A DNA stretch of 18,826 nucleotides from JBBRSC01 sp038245795. Its GTDB lineage: Bacteria; Actinomycetota; Acidimicrobiia; Acidimicrobiales; Microtrichaceae. A program made the position numbers and the translations under genes. The stretch covers positions 1 to 18,826 of the forward strand of contig JBBRSC010000037.1 in assembly GCA_038245795.1 (NCBI GenBank). Direction: 5' to 3'. Under the pieces are notes generated by a model, which saw only the letters and a list, made by a program, of their open reading frames with translations, was not told the DNA's origin and ran no database searches. Positions 1 to 7,594 of the stretch are shown piece after piece; the stretch's first letter is position 1; every line of letters begins with the position of its first letter.

Positions 1-750
1 GATCCCGAGGATCAACATGTGCTCGGCCATCCAGCCTTCGTCGCGCGCCATGGTCGACGCGATTCGGAGCGCAAAACACTTCTTCCCGAGTAGGGCGTTC
101 CCGCCGTACCCGGAGCCGTAGCTCCAGATCTCGCGGGTCTCGGGGAAGTGGCTGATGTACTTCTCCTCGTTGCACGGCCACGGGACGTCCGGTCGGGAGG
201 ACCCGTCGGCGAGCACCAACGGGTACCCGACGGAATGCACACACGGCACGAACTCGCCATCGGAACCGAGGACGTCGAGCGCTCCTTGGCCCATACGGGT
301 CATGGTGCGCATCGACACGGCGACGTAAGCGCTGTCGGTGAGCTCGACCCCGATGTGGGCGATGGGCGAACCCAGCGGACCCATGGAGAACGGCACCACG
401 TAGAGCGTCCGACCCTTCATGACGCCGCGGTACAGGGCGAGCATCTCGGCTTTCAGCTCGGCGGGCGCCCGCCAGTGATTGGTGGGACCGGCATCAATTT
501 CCTTCTCTGAGGAGATGAACGTTCGGTCCTCGACGCGAGCGACGTCCGAGGGATCCGACAACGCCAGGAAGCTGTTGGGCCGCTTGTCGTCGGCGAGTCG
601 CTGGAACGTGCCAGCCTCGACGAGCTGTGCGCACAGAGCGTCGTATTCCTCCTGCGATCCGTCGCACCACATCACGGTGTCGGGTTCGAGGATCTCTCGC
701 CATTCCTCGACCCAGTCGAGCAACCTCTGATGTGCAGTGTTCCCAGCCAT
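1..750 (-). CDS. pckG: Phosphoenolpyruvate carboxykinase (GTP), N-terminal part
   Basis: This gene enters from the left edge: the minus-strand frame is open for 250 codons from the ATG at 748–750 to base 1, so the C-terminal part lies outside the window. The enzyme interconverts oxaloacetate and phosphoenolpyruvate using GTP/GDP and is cytosolic. Sequence evidence is the family-typical segment YGSGYGGNALLGKKC (residues 211–225), which carries the substrate-binding glycines and the paired lysines K223/K224. It also has VVPFSMGPLGSP (about 168–179 in the partial protein is downstream of R-rich MKGRTLYVV) and WMAEHMLILGI at 240–250 with the metal-ligand type His244. The start is fixed by a perfect AGGAGG four bases before the ATG. 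It lies 74 nt behind the cold-shock-like gene on the same strand and could be co-transcribed with it; no terminator-like hairpin is visible between them. The GTP family, not the ATP family, is clear from these motifs. Confidence 0.97.
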   Translation of the reverse strand, partial: MAGNTAHQRLLDWVEEWREILEPDTVMWCDGSQEEYDALCAQLVEAGTFQRLADDKRPNSFLALSDPSDVARVEDRTFISSEKEIDAGPTNHWRAPAELKAEMLALYRGVMKGRTLYVVPFSMGPLGSPIAHIGVELTDSAYVAVSMRTMTRMGQGALDVLGSDGEFVPCVHSVGYPLVLADGSSRPDVPWPCNEEKYISHFPETREIWSYGSGYGGNALLGKKCFALRIASTMARDEGWMAEHMLILGI

Positions 751-824
751 GTCGCCTCCTGAAAGTGCGGTCGTTCGCTCGTGTCGAGCTGCCTGAAGGA
801 TGTGTACGTGAAAGTGAGGGGAGA

Positions 825-1103
825 TCAACCCAGCTCGGGAGCTGGCTCGACCAGATGATCTGACGGCACGCCGGCGCCGGTCAGGTAGTCAGGGGTTCCC
901 ATGTCGCGTTCGGATCCCAGCGACAGTGAGGTAGCGAAGCCCTCGTCGTCAAGCACGAAAATCACTCGTTGCCCCTGTCGGAGCATACGGAAGATGGACC
1001 CCTCGAGGGCCGTGGGGGAGAGATCGAACTCCGCGAGATCAGAATCTCGCAGGAGGACTCCGTCGCCCGTCGACGGGTCATAGGACTTGATCACGCCCTG
1101 CAC
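825..1103 (-). CDS. Small cold-shock-domain-like protein
   Basis: This gene encodes about 92 residues. The N-terminal 65 or so resemble a cold-shock (OB-fold) domain: a GVIKSYD opening strand, a glycine-rich turn (STGDGVLL), EFDLSPTALEGSIFRMLRQG in the place of the usual loop and 'G..L..GQ.V.F' strand, and a closing strand FATSLSLG. The RNP1-type aromatic run (GFGFI) of true Csp proteins is replaced by GDGVLL, so nucleic-acid binding may be altered. The last 25 residues have no recognisable motif. I chose the GTG at 1101–1103, seven nt after the rpmB stop; no good Shine-Dalgarno is visible, so translation is probably coupled to rpmB. The same frame stays open upstream through rpmB and beyond, but that part is antisense-like shadow sequence of no family. 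The cold-shock assignment is by pattern only and is moderately sure. Confidence 0.7.
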   Translation of the reverse strand: MQGVIKSYDPSTGDGVLLRDSDLAEFDLSPTALEGSIFRMLRQGQRVIFVLDDEGFATSLSLGSERDMGTPDYLTGAGVPSDHLVEPAPELG

Positions 1104-1110
1104 GACGGCG

Positions 1111-1317
1111 TCAGGCGGAGGTGCGAGCGATGGGCTTGGTGATCTTCCCGGCCTTGAGGCAGCCGGTGCAGACGTTGACCCGCTTCGTCGAACCGTTGAC
1201 GACGGCGCGGACCCGCTGAATGTTCGGGTTCCAACGGCGCTTTGTGCGTCGATGGGAGTGGCTGACAGCCATGCCGAAGCCGGGCTTCTTCGAACAGATT
1301 TCGCAAACCGAAGACAT
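1111..1317 (-). CDS. rpmB: 50S ribosomal protein L28
   Basis: This is a complete 68-residue bacterial L28, a large-subunit ribosomal protein. It shows the family opening with C5-x-x-C8, the basic core HSHRRTKRRWNPN (residues 20–32), and V49-C50-T-G-C53-L with LKAGKI, ending at A68. The two CxxC pairs make this the zinc-ribbon (C+) form. The ATG at 1315–1317 is preceded by GAGAGG about five bases upstream, which supports this start. It is the first gene of a minus-strand unit with the cold-shock-like gene 7 nt behind it, and is divergent from the DAK2–recG pair across a 187-nt spacer. The order rpmB next to a DAK2 gene and recG is common in bacteria. Confidence 0.97.
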   Translation of the reverse strand: MSSVCEICSKKPGFGMAVSHSHRRTKRRWNPNIQRVRAVVNGSTKRVNVCTGCLKAGKITKPIARTSA

Positions 1318-1376
1318 CTCAGCCTCTCAAAACGGGGGACGTGCGGGACAACATCAGTGTTCCGCGGTGAGGCGCA

Positions 1377-1406
1377 ACGGTAGCAGTCACATCCCGATCT
1401 CCCCAA
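1377..1406 (-). promoter_or_regulatory. Candidate sigma-70-type promoter for rpmB
   Basis: Read on the minus strand there is TTGGGG (1406–1401), an 18-nt spacer, and TACCGT (1382–1377), a fair match to the actinobacterial TTGNNN / TANNNT pattern. It would give a leader of roughly 50–60 nt before the rpmB ATG. This was found by eye; no mapped start site supports it. Confidence 0.4.
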
Positions 1407-1492
1407 AGCAGGCCGGACGTCGCCACGGCGGCGCTCTGCGGAATTCGACGTACCGAGTCCGGGCCAAGTCGGACGGTGAGCCCGCGTCCCGT

Positions 1493-1498
1493 TAGGGT
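1493..1498 (+). promoter_or_regulatory. Candidate -10 element for a leaderless DAK2–recG transcript
   Basis: TAGGGT fits the TANNNT pattern and ends six bases before the GTG at 1505. A transcript starting at the usual distance would begin at or next to that GTG, i.e. be leaderless, which fits the lack of a convincing Shine-Dalgarno. I see no good -35 hexamer. Confidence 0.35.
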
Positions 1499-1504
1499 CG
1501 GCCC

Positions 1505-2413
1505 GTGTCCTGCCTGACCACCCTCGCCGACGATGACGTGAGGGCCATCCTCCGTCACGCATCGCTAGCCATGATGGATCACGGACCCGGTATCGATCTT
1601 CTGGATGTCGATAGCCGTCATCTTGGAGACACTGGCGCCAACCTCACCGCCGCCCTGGGGGAGATCGCAAATGCGGTCCAGTCGGCACCTCCTGGTCTTC
1701 ATCACGCGGCACGCGCCCTGGCGACAGCCGTCGTGGCCGGCGAGGGGCGCGGCGCGTCGCTGTTGCGTCGCCAGCTGAGTGGGTGGTCCGACGTGTTGTC
1801 GTCACGCGACACCGTCGGCGCCGTTGATCTGGCGCTCGCCCTCGAGGCCGGCGCCGACGCGCTCGACGACCAACCCCGGCTGGCAGGGTCAATGGCCGAG
1901 ATTTCCCGCGCCGGCGCTGACGCGGCCCTCGCGGCAATCGATCGTTCGGCGTCGTTGGTCGATGTCGCACGAGCCGCGAACGACGCGGCCCTCGATGCAC
2001 TCGACGATTCGGCTGGCTTGCGACCAGCCCTGACCGACAACGGGGTGGTGGATGCCGGCGGAGCGGGATGGGTCGTGCTGCTCGATGCCCTGGTCGGTCA
2101 CATCTGCGGGACCACGGAGGACAACGACGGCGAGAGCGGGGACGGCGAGGAGCCCGGTCGCTACGCGATCTCGTTGCGACTGACGGCACCAGCTGGATCC
2201 GTCGCCGACATCGAGCTGACGACGGTCGGCGACGGGCTCGGACGTGTGTGGTCCAGTCTGGGGACTGATGTCGAGGTCAGACTGTCCGAGGCTGGTGACT
2301 GGCTTGCCAAGGTACGATGCGACGACATCGGCCCGATCATCGAGGCGGCGTTGCAGTGGGGTCGACCGAGCCGGATCACCGTCGAGGACACGTGGTCGAT
2401 CCACCGCCGGTGA
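1505..2413 (+). CDS. DAK2-domain protein, degenerate FakA/YloV-like
   Basis: This gene encodes 302 residues related to the fatty-acid kinase subunit FakA (YloV), which phosphorylates fatty acids held by FakB proteins. The DAK2 fold is visible from about residue 10 to 200. Residues 36–47 (DSRHLGDTGANL) stand where the family has a P-D-G-D-T-G-T-N nucleotide/metal motif, so the first Asp is lost. Residues 78–92 replace the usual M-G-A-R-G-N-S-G loop with AGEGRGASLLRRQLS. The GVVDAGGAGW motif (180–189) is intact. From about 218 to 296 (RYAISLRL … ITVEDTW) it matches only the first part of the middle domain, after which canonical FakA continues for another roughly 250 residues; here it stops. GTG at 1505 is the first plausible start. 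Position between rpmB and recG supports orthology, but catalysis looks doubtful. The stop overlaps the recG start by 4 nt. Confidence 0.8.
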   Translation: MSCLTTLADDDVRAILRHASLAMMDHGPGIDLLDVDSRHLGDTGANLTAALGEIANAVQSAPPGLHHAARALATAVVAGEGRGASLLRRQLSGWSDVLSSRDTVGAVDLALALEAGADALDDQPRLAGSMAEISRAGADAALAAIDRSASLVDVARAANDAALDALDDSAGLRPALTDNGVVDAGGAGWVVLLDALVGHICGTTEDNDGESGDGEEPGRYAISLRLTAPAGSVADIELTTVGDGLGRVWSSLGTDVEVRLSEAGDWLAKVRCDDIGPIIEAALQWGRPSRITVEDTWSIHRR

Positions 2414-4563
2414 ACGATGGTCCGCTCACGTTCGCCGATTTGGCTGGACGCGACATCGGTGCCTTGAAGGGGGTTGGTCCCAAACGGCTCGAAGCTCTCC
2501 GCGGGATGGGCATCCAGACCATTCTGGATCTTCTGTTCCACTATCCCCGTCGCTACCTCGACCGTTCGAATCAGGCGACCATCGGGCAGTTGGAGCCGGG
2601 GGAGACCGCCATGGTGTTGGCGTCGGTCCGTTCGATCTCATCGCGTCGGGGCAAGGGCGGTCGAACATTTGTCACGGCGACCGTGCATGATGGTCAATCT
2701 TCGTTGAAGGTCACCTTCTTCAATCAGGCCTGGCGTGAGCGGCAACTGGCAGTCGGTACCGAGGCGATCTTCTTTGGAAAGCTCGAGGTGTTCGCCGGTT
2801 CGCGGCAGATGACGAACCCGGTGGTGGACCTCGTCGGAAACCGAACCGGGAGGATCCTCCCGGTGTATCCGCAATCGGAGAAGGCCGGCGTGACGACCTG
2901 GGAACTCGGAGACCTCGTTGCGCAGGCGCTGCGACGAATCGCGCCGCGAGGACTTGCTGATCCCGTGCCCAGTGGGTTGGCGACCCGCCTCGGTCTCATC
3001 GATCGCGACGCGGCGTTCCGGCTGATCCATGAGCCGACGTCGATGGCGGACACGGTGAGCGCCCGACGTCGACTCGTGTTCGATGAGCTGCTCCGCCTGC
3101 AGGTCGCACTCGTGCATCGGAAGCTCACCATCGAAGCAGGTCAACTCGGAATACGCCACGAGGCTGCGTTCAACACCATCAACGACGGGATCGTCGCCAC
3201 CTTCCTCAATGGATTGCCGTTCGTTGCGACCGGCGCCCAGCAACGGGTCATCGGCGAGATCATGGAGGACCTGGCGAGGCCGGTCCCGATGCACCGGTTG
3301 ATCCAGGGCGACGTCGGTTCCGGCAAGACGGTCGTCGCGGTTGCGGCCCTGCTGACCGCAGTCGAAGGTGGCCATCAAGGCGCCTTCATGGCGCCGACCG
3401 AGGTCCTGGCAGAACAACACGGCCGGGCATTGTTGTCCTTTGTCGACGGCATGACGGTGCCGGCACCCGCGGGGAGCCTCTTCGACAACCGCCCGTTGAC
3501 CGTTGTCACCCTCACCGGACGCGTCCCGGCGGCGGCGCGACGATCGATCCTGGCCGGACTCGCCGACGGGTCGATCGACATTGCCATCGGCACCCATGCG
3601 CTCATTGAGGACACCGTGAAATTCGCGTCGCTCGGGGTGGTCGTCATTGACGAGCAGCACCGCTTCGGCGTGGATCAACGCGACGCGCTCCGCGTGGTCA
3701 ACGCCGACGGAACTTCGCCCGATGTGATCGTGATGACCGCAACACCAATTCCACGAACGGCGGCCATGACCGTGTACGGCGACCTCGATGTGTCGATCGT
3801 CGATGAGCTGCCGCCGGGACGGACGCCAATCCTGACCGTACGCGTCGATTCCGAGATGGCACTCGATTCCATGTGGCACGACGTCCGGAGCCAGGTTGCC
3901 GACGGACGACAGGTGTACGTGGTCTGCCCGCTTGTCGAGGAATCGGACAAGCTTCAGATCTCCTCGGCGACCGAGACCTACGAGGATCTCTCCGGGGGCC
4001 ATTTGGCAGGTCTTTCGCTGGGGTTGTTGCACGGGCGAATGGCGGGAGCGGACAAGGACGACGTGATGGGAAGGTTCCGTCGGCGGGAATTGGATGTGCT
4101 GGTGGCGACCACGGTGATCGAGGTCGGTGTCGATGTCCCCAATGCGACGATCATGGTGATCCTCGACGCCGACCGGTTCGGGATCGCGCAGCTCCATCAG
4201 CTCCGGGGTCGGGTCGGCCGCGGCAGCGCAGCGTCGCGTTGCTATTTGGTGGCCAGTCCCGAGGTCAGCGATGACGCCACGGAGCGGTTGGACGCGTTGG
4301 TGGCGTCGACTGACGGATTCGAACTCGCCGAAGTCGATCTGGATCTCCGCGGCGAGGGCACGATCATGGGCGCCCGTCAGAAGGGCCGGAACGATCTTCG
4401 TCTGGCGTCGTTGCGTCGCGATCGAGAGTGGGTTGAAATTGCGCGGGCCGCGGCCTTCGAATTACTCGACGGGCCCGGCGGCCTCGCGGCTCACCCGGAG
4501 TTGGCCACCGAGGTGCAGCTCCTCCTCGGTGACGATGACACCGACTACCTCCTCAAGAACTGA
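2410..4563 (+). CDS. recG: ATP-dependent DNA helicase RecG
   Basis: This gene encodes 717 residues, close to the family's usual 690–750. RecG remodels stalled replication forks and branch-migrates Holliday junctions. The N-terminal wedge region begins LKGVGPKRLEAL (19–30) and has LLFHYPRRYLDR (41–52). The helicase core shows Walker A GDVGSGKT (300–307), the RecG-type DEQH box (414–417, followed by RFG), TATPIPRT (443–450), then LHQLRGRVGRG (motif VI) and the C-terminal DLRGEGTIMG region. I chose the GTG at 2410, because it overlaps the preceding stop as GTGA and the first family motif follows within 20 residues; the upstream in-frame ATG at 2317 would add 31 residues of arginine/histidine-rich shadow sequence. 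The gene is probably co-transcribed with the DAK2 gene. Its 3' end overlaps the convergent ABC ATPase gene by 11 bp. Confidence 0.97.
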   Translation: MNDGPLTFADLAGRDIGALKGVGPKRLEALRGMGIQTILDLLFHYPRRYLDRSNQATIGQLEPGETAMVLASVRSISSRRGKGGRTFVTATVHDGQSSLKVTFFNQAWRERQLAVGTEAIFFGKLEVFAGSRQMTNPVVDLVGNRTGRILPVYPQSEKAGVTTWELGDLVAQALRRIAPRGLADPVPSGLATRLGLIDRDAAFRLIHEPTSMADTVSARRRLVFDELLRLQVALVHRKLTIEAGQLGIRHEAAFNTINDGIVATFLNGLPFVATGAQQRVIGEIMEDLARPVPMHRLIQGDVGSGKTVVAVAALLTAVEGGHQGAFMAPTEVLAEQHGRALLSFVDGMTVPAPAGSLFDNRPLTVVTLTGRVPAAARRSILAGLADGSIDIAIGTHALIEDTVKFASLGVVVIDEQHRFGVDQRDALRVVNADGTSPDVIVMTATPIPRTAAMTVYGDLDVSIVDELPPGRTPILTVRVDSEMALDSMWHDVRSQVADGRQVYVVCPLVEESDKLQISSATETYEDLSGGHLAGLSLGLLHGRMAGADKDDVMGRFRRRELDVLVATTVIEVGVDVPNATIMVILDADRFGIAQLHQLRGRVGRGSAASRCYLVASPEVSDDATERLDALVASTDGFELAEVDLDLRGEGTIMGARQKGRNDLRLASLRRDREWVEIARAAAFELLDGPGGLAAHPELATEVQLLLGDDDTDYLLKN

Positions 4564-5731
4564 TCCGTTCGCCGGTCTGTGCATCGAAGGCGTGGATCCG
4601 TTCGACGTCGATGGCCAACTCGATGCGGTCACCGGGGACAATGTGCACTCGGTCATCGAGAGCCGCGACGAACATCGTCCGATTGTGGACGAGCAGTCGA
4701 CCTTCCTCGACCATATCGATGCCCGGGTTGTCGGACGACGAACCAACGGCAGCGGTGTCGCCGGCGCTGATTCGTGTCCCCTGCACCGAGAAGACGGCAT
4801 GGCGGACGGCACCGAGGTCCTCGACGAGATCTACTTCGACGGTGATCCGCGGCAAGTGCGCCGGCGCCGCCGCGGACAACGAGAGATCCGTCGGGCGGAT
4901 GCCGATGACGATCGGCCGGGCGCTTGCTGTCGCGGCCGGAATCAGTTCGGCGGCCACGTCGAAGCCGGCGAAGTGCACTCGACCATCCGCCGCGACTGCG
5001 CTGGCGAGGTTGATGGTCGGTGACCCGATGAAGGCGGCGCAGAACAGGTTGACCGGCGATCGATAGGCCTCCTGCGGGGTCGAGCATTGCTGAAGGACTC
5101 CCTCTCGCAGCACGGCGACCCGACTCCCCAGCGTCATTGCCTCCACCTGATCGTGGGTCACATAGACCGTGGTGGTGCCGAGCTGATCGTGGAGCTTGGC
5201 GAGCTCCGCTCGCATCGACACGCGGAGCTTGGCATCGAGGTTCGACAACGGTTCATCCATGAGGAACGCCTCGGGTTCGCGGACCATCGCTCGTCCCATC
5301 GCCACGCGCTGTCGTTGTCCACCGGACAGCTGGGCCGGCTTGCGATCGAGGAGATCGGTGAGTCCGAGGATCTCGGCGATCCATGCCACCCGCTCGGCCA
5401 CATGGGCGGTGGAGTGTTTCCGAAGCTTGAGTCCAAACCCGAGATTGCGCCGAACCGACATGTGGGGATACAAGGCGTAGCTCTGGAAGACCATCGCCAG
5501 ATCACGATCCTTCGGCGGGTCGTAGGTCGCGTCGCGCTCGCCGATGAAGACTCCGCCGCTGGTGACCTCTTCCAGTCCTGCGATCATGCGGAGCAACGTG
5601 GACTTGCCGCAGCCTGACGGTCCGACGAGCACCATGAACTCGCCATCCGCAATCTCGAGCGAGACATTGTCGACCGCGCGTTCGCCGCTCGTGTACTCCT
5701 TGGACACACCGTCGAGCGTGATTGCTGCCAT
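4553..5731 (-). CDS. ugpC: Sugar ABC transporter ATPase, UgpC/MsmK/MalK type
   Basis: This gene encodes 392 residues: a cytoplasmic ATPase that would power the permease pair encoded at the other end of the locus. All motifs are intact: Walker A GPSGCGKST (37–45), Q-loop Q83, signature LSGGQ (135–139), Walker B FLMDEP (156–161), D-loop SNLDAKLR, and the H-loop His193 in VTHDQVEAMT (191–200). About 150 residues follow the ATPase core, containing the TOBE-type domain found in MalK/UgpC subunits (FIGSPTINL near 236–244, GIRPTDLSL near 277–285). ATG at 5731 has GGAG nine bases upstream and lies 3 nt after the GH20 stop. The symbol reflects the family; glycerol-phosphate is not implied as substrate. 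It is the last gene of the locus and its end overlaps recG on the opposite strand. Confidence 0.95.
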   Translation of the reverse strand: MAAITLDGVSKEYTSGERAVDNVSLEIADGEFMVLVGPSGCGKSTLLRMIAGLEEVTSGGVFIGERDATYDPPKDRDLAMVFQSYALYPHMSVRRNLGFGLKLRKHSTAHVAERVAWIAEILGLTDLLDRKPAQLSGGQRQRVAMGRAMVREPEAFLMDEPLSNLDAKLRVSMRAELAKLHDQLGTTTVYVTHDQVEAMTLGSRVAVLREGVLQQCSTPQEAYRSPVNLFCAAFIGSPTINLASAVAADGRVHFAGFDVAAELIPAATASARPIVIGIRPTDLSLSAAAPAHLPRITVEVDLVEDLGAVRHAVFSVQGTRISAGDTAAVGSSSDNPGIDMVEEGRLLVHNRTMFVAALDDRVHIVPGDRIELAIDVERIHAFDAQTGERISS

Positions 5732-5734
5732 CGG

Positions 5735-7594
5735 TCAGATCTCCAGTGGTTGGCCGAGACCGGATATGACCGCGCAGAGTCCGTCGACACTCTGCTGGAG
5801 GCCACCGGGTCGGTTTCGTGCGAGCCAGAGGCGTTGGTGCTCGGACACCAACTGGTCGTGTTGTTGGATGATCTCCTCGACGCCCAAGGCCAACGGATGA
5901 TCGAGTCGCCATCGTGCAACGGCGATCCCGAGCCGCAGCCACTCCGCCGAGGCGACCAGTTCGTCGATGATCAGTGAGCTGTCGCTCCCGATGGGCTGCG
6001 AAGGCACTACGTCCGAGAGCTGGCGCTGGCAGATCGACAGCTGCCGATCTGCTTCGTCGAACATGTCGAGCGAGACTCCCCGAAGTGCAAAGCCGAGAGC
6101 GGCGTGGGGGCTCGTCAACAGGCTGGCCAGGCTGCCGGCTTCGGGCACCGAAGGTTCGATCGCGTCATGGCACCGACCGAGCGCAATCAGCGTGGCACCG
6201 AGGGAACTCGTTTCCTCATCGCGTGCCCAGTCGTCCATCATCCAATCGTCGATGGCCGTGGCGATGCCGACGAGGGCGGCACGTTCAGCGACCCGATGAT
6301 TCCAGCCGTGCCCGGCGGCCCCGACGATGCCCACATAGCTGATCGGGAGATACTGAAAATGACCATCGTTGCCCCAATCGCACACGAGGAGTCCTGCACC
6401 ATCAAGATCGATGGTTGCCTGCGCGGCATCGCTGATGTTGGCTGCACAGTTGTCGGGGCGGCCCGTGATCGAGGACCAACTCGACGTCCCGGGTGCCGTC
6501 CAGAATGTGCGGCCAGCTGCTGCCAGACGCCCGCATCGCGCTGCGAATGGGTGGTCTGCTTCGTAGCCCCATTCGACCAGCGTGATTCGCTCATCGAGCG
6601 CTCTGGCCAAGTCTGGGTGGGGTGCAACGACATCCGCCCACATCAGGAGCTCTCGGCCGTCGAGCGCCGGGATGGTCGCCAGCCGATTGGCCCAGTCACG
6701 ATATTGCTCGAGTCGATCCGGAGGGAGCGGGACACAGAACGCCCCGTTGTCGACGTCGGCCCATGGCGGCGGTGGCGGCGGATCGGGGTAGTCGAAGATC
6801 GCGTCCCAGACCGCAGGATTCAGATCAATGGGCTCATCCATCCCGATGTGGGCGCGCCGGGCCGAACCGTGCGGTGCAATGTTGTTCCAGAGTTCTTCGA
6901 CCAAATCGAACGAGTTCGGATTGGTGGGTTCGAGACACGCCGGGGGTTCGGCGCCTCCGTCGGCGTTGCGATACCCGCCCGGCAGCGCCGCCAGCTGCGC
7001 ATAGGGCTCGTGTCGAAGCCACCGTTCCATATGCCCCGGAGCGTTGAACTGGACGACGACATCGACGCCACGAGCACTCCCGAATGCCGTCAATGACGCC
7101 AGCTCGTCGGCGGTCAGCGGGCTTGCATCAGCCCAGACCACCTCGTGTCCGGGATGGGCGAAGGTGTGCTCGATGTAGAGACAGCACACATTCATCTTCA
7201 GCGACGCCAGCTGCTCGATGAGTCGTTCGAGGGTGATCATCGTCGGCACCTTGCCGCGACTGATGTCGAACATCGCACCGCGGGAGGGAATGTCTGGCCA
7301 GTCGACAATGCACAGATCGCTGAGTTGTACCGGTCCCCCACGAGTGCCTTGCCCTGTAGGTACGTCGGCTTGGAGTTGCGCCAACGTCGCTGTGCCGTGC
7401 CGTCTCCCCGCATCGTCGAAGGCGTCGATGGTGGCGACACCGTTCACGATGTCGAGTCGGTAGCCCTCGGGTCGATGATGATCGGGAGCCCTGTCATTGG
7501 GGGAGTGGTCATCGGGAGCGCCGATCCACTGAGGAGGTGGCCACAATCGATCGACGCACGTGGTCGCGGGTCCAGTCGTCGCGACATCAGACAT
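5735..7594 (-). CDS. Glycoside hydrolase family 20 (beta-N-acetylhexosaminidase family)
   Basis: This gene encodes 619 residues. GH20 enzymes remove terminal beta-GlcNAc or beta-GalNAc by substrate-assisted catalysis. An N-terminal GH20b-like strand region (about 43–78, YRLDIVNG … TLAQL) precedes a TIM barrel beginning RGAMFDISRGKVP (105–117). The catalytic Asp-Glu pair is D253-E254 in HIGMDE, where most family members have H-x-G-G-D-E. Later signs are LLMWADVV (316–323), LVEWGYE, FWTAPGTSSWSSITGR and CDWGNDGHFQYLP. A run of six prolines (272–277) sits in a loop after the catalytic pair. A helical C-terminal region of more than 100 residues follows the barrel. No signal peptide is visible, so it should act inside the cell. 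The start overlaps the upstream GH4 stop by 8 nt, with GGTGA upstream. GH20 membership is fairly sure; the exact sugar is not. Confidence 0.85.
   Translation of the reverse strand: MSDVATTGPATTCVDRLWPPPQWIGAPDDHSPNDRAPDHHRPEGYRLDIVNGVATIDAFDDAGRRHGTATLAQLQADVPTGQGTRGGPVQLSDLCIVDWPDIPSRGAMFDISRGKVPTMITLERLIEQLASLKMNVCCLYIEHTFAHPGHEVVWADASPLTADELASLTAFGSARGVDVVVQFNAPGHMERWLRHEPYAQLAALPGGYRNADGGAEPPACLEPTNPNSFDLVEELWNNIAPHGSARRAHIGMDEPIDLNPAVWDAIFDYPDPPPPPPWADVDNGAFCVPLPPDRLEQYRDWANRLATIPALDGRELLMWADVVAPHPDLARALDERITLVEWGYEADHPFAARCGRLAAAGRTFWTAPGTSSWSSITGRPDNCAANISDAAQATIDLDGAGLLVCDWGNDGHFQYLPISYVGIVGAAGHGWNHRVAERAALVGIATAIDDWMMDDWARDEETSSLGATLIALGRCHDAIEPSVPEAGSLASLLTSPHAALGFALRGVSLDMFDEADRQLSICQRQLSDVVPSQPIGSDSSLIIDELVASAEWLRLGIAVARWRLDHPLALGVEEIIQQHDQLVSEHQRLWLARNRPGGLQQSVDGLCAVISGLGQPLEI

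Noticed and set aside
751..824. Terminator or promoter between the cold-shock-like gene and pckG
   Set aside because: No hairpin with U run and no convincing -35/-10 pair seen; only a repeated CACTTTCA octamer, which may be chance.
1104..1562. Extension of the cold-shock-like frame through rpmB
   Set aside because: It overlaps rpmB and the start of the DAK2 gene; only the part after the rpmB stop has a recognisable fold pattern.
2638..4197. 519-codon open frame antisense to recG
   Set aside because: Long antisense frames are expected in GC-rich coding DNA; its product is Arg/His/Asp-rich with no family motif, while recG on the other strand has every helicase motif.
6104..7096. 330-codon plus-strand open frame
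   Set aside because: It is antisense to the GH20 gene, which has catalytic motifs; no family resemblance on the plus strand.
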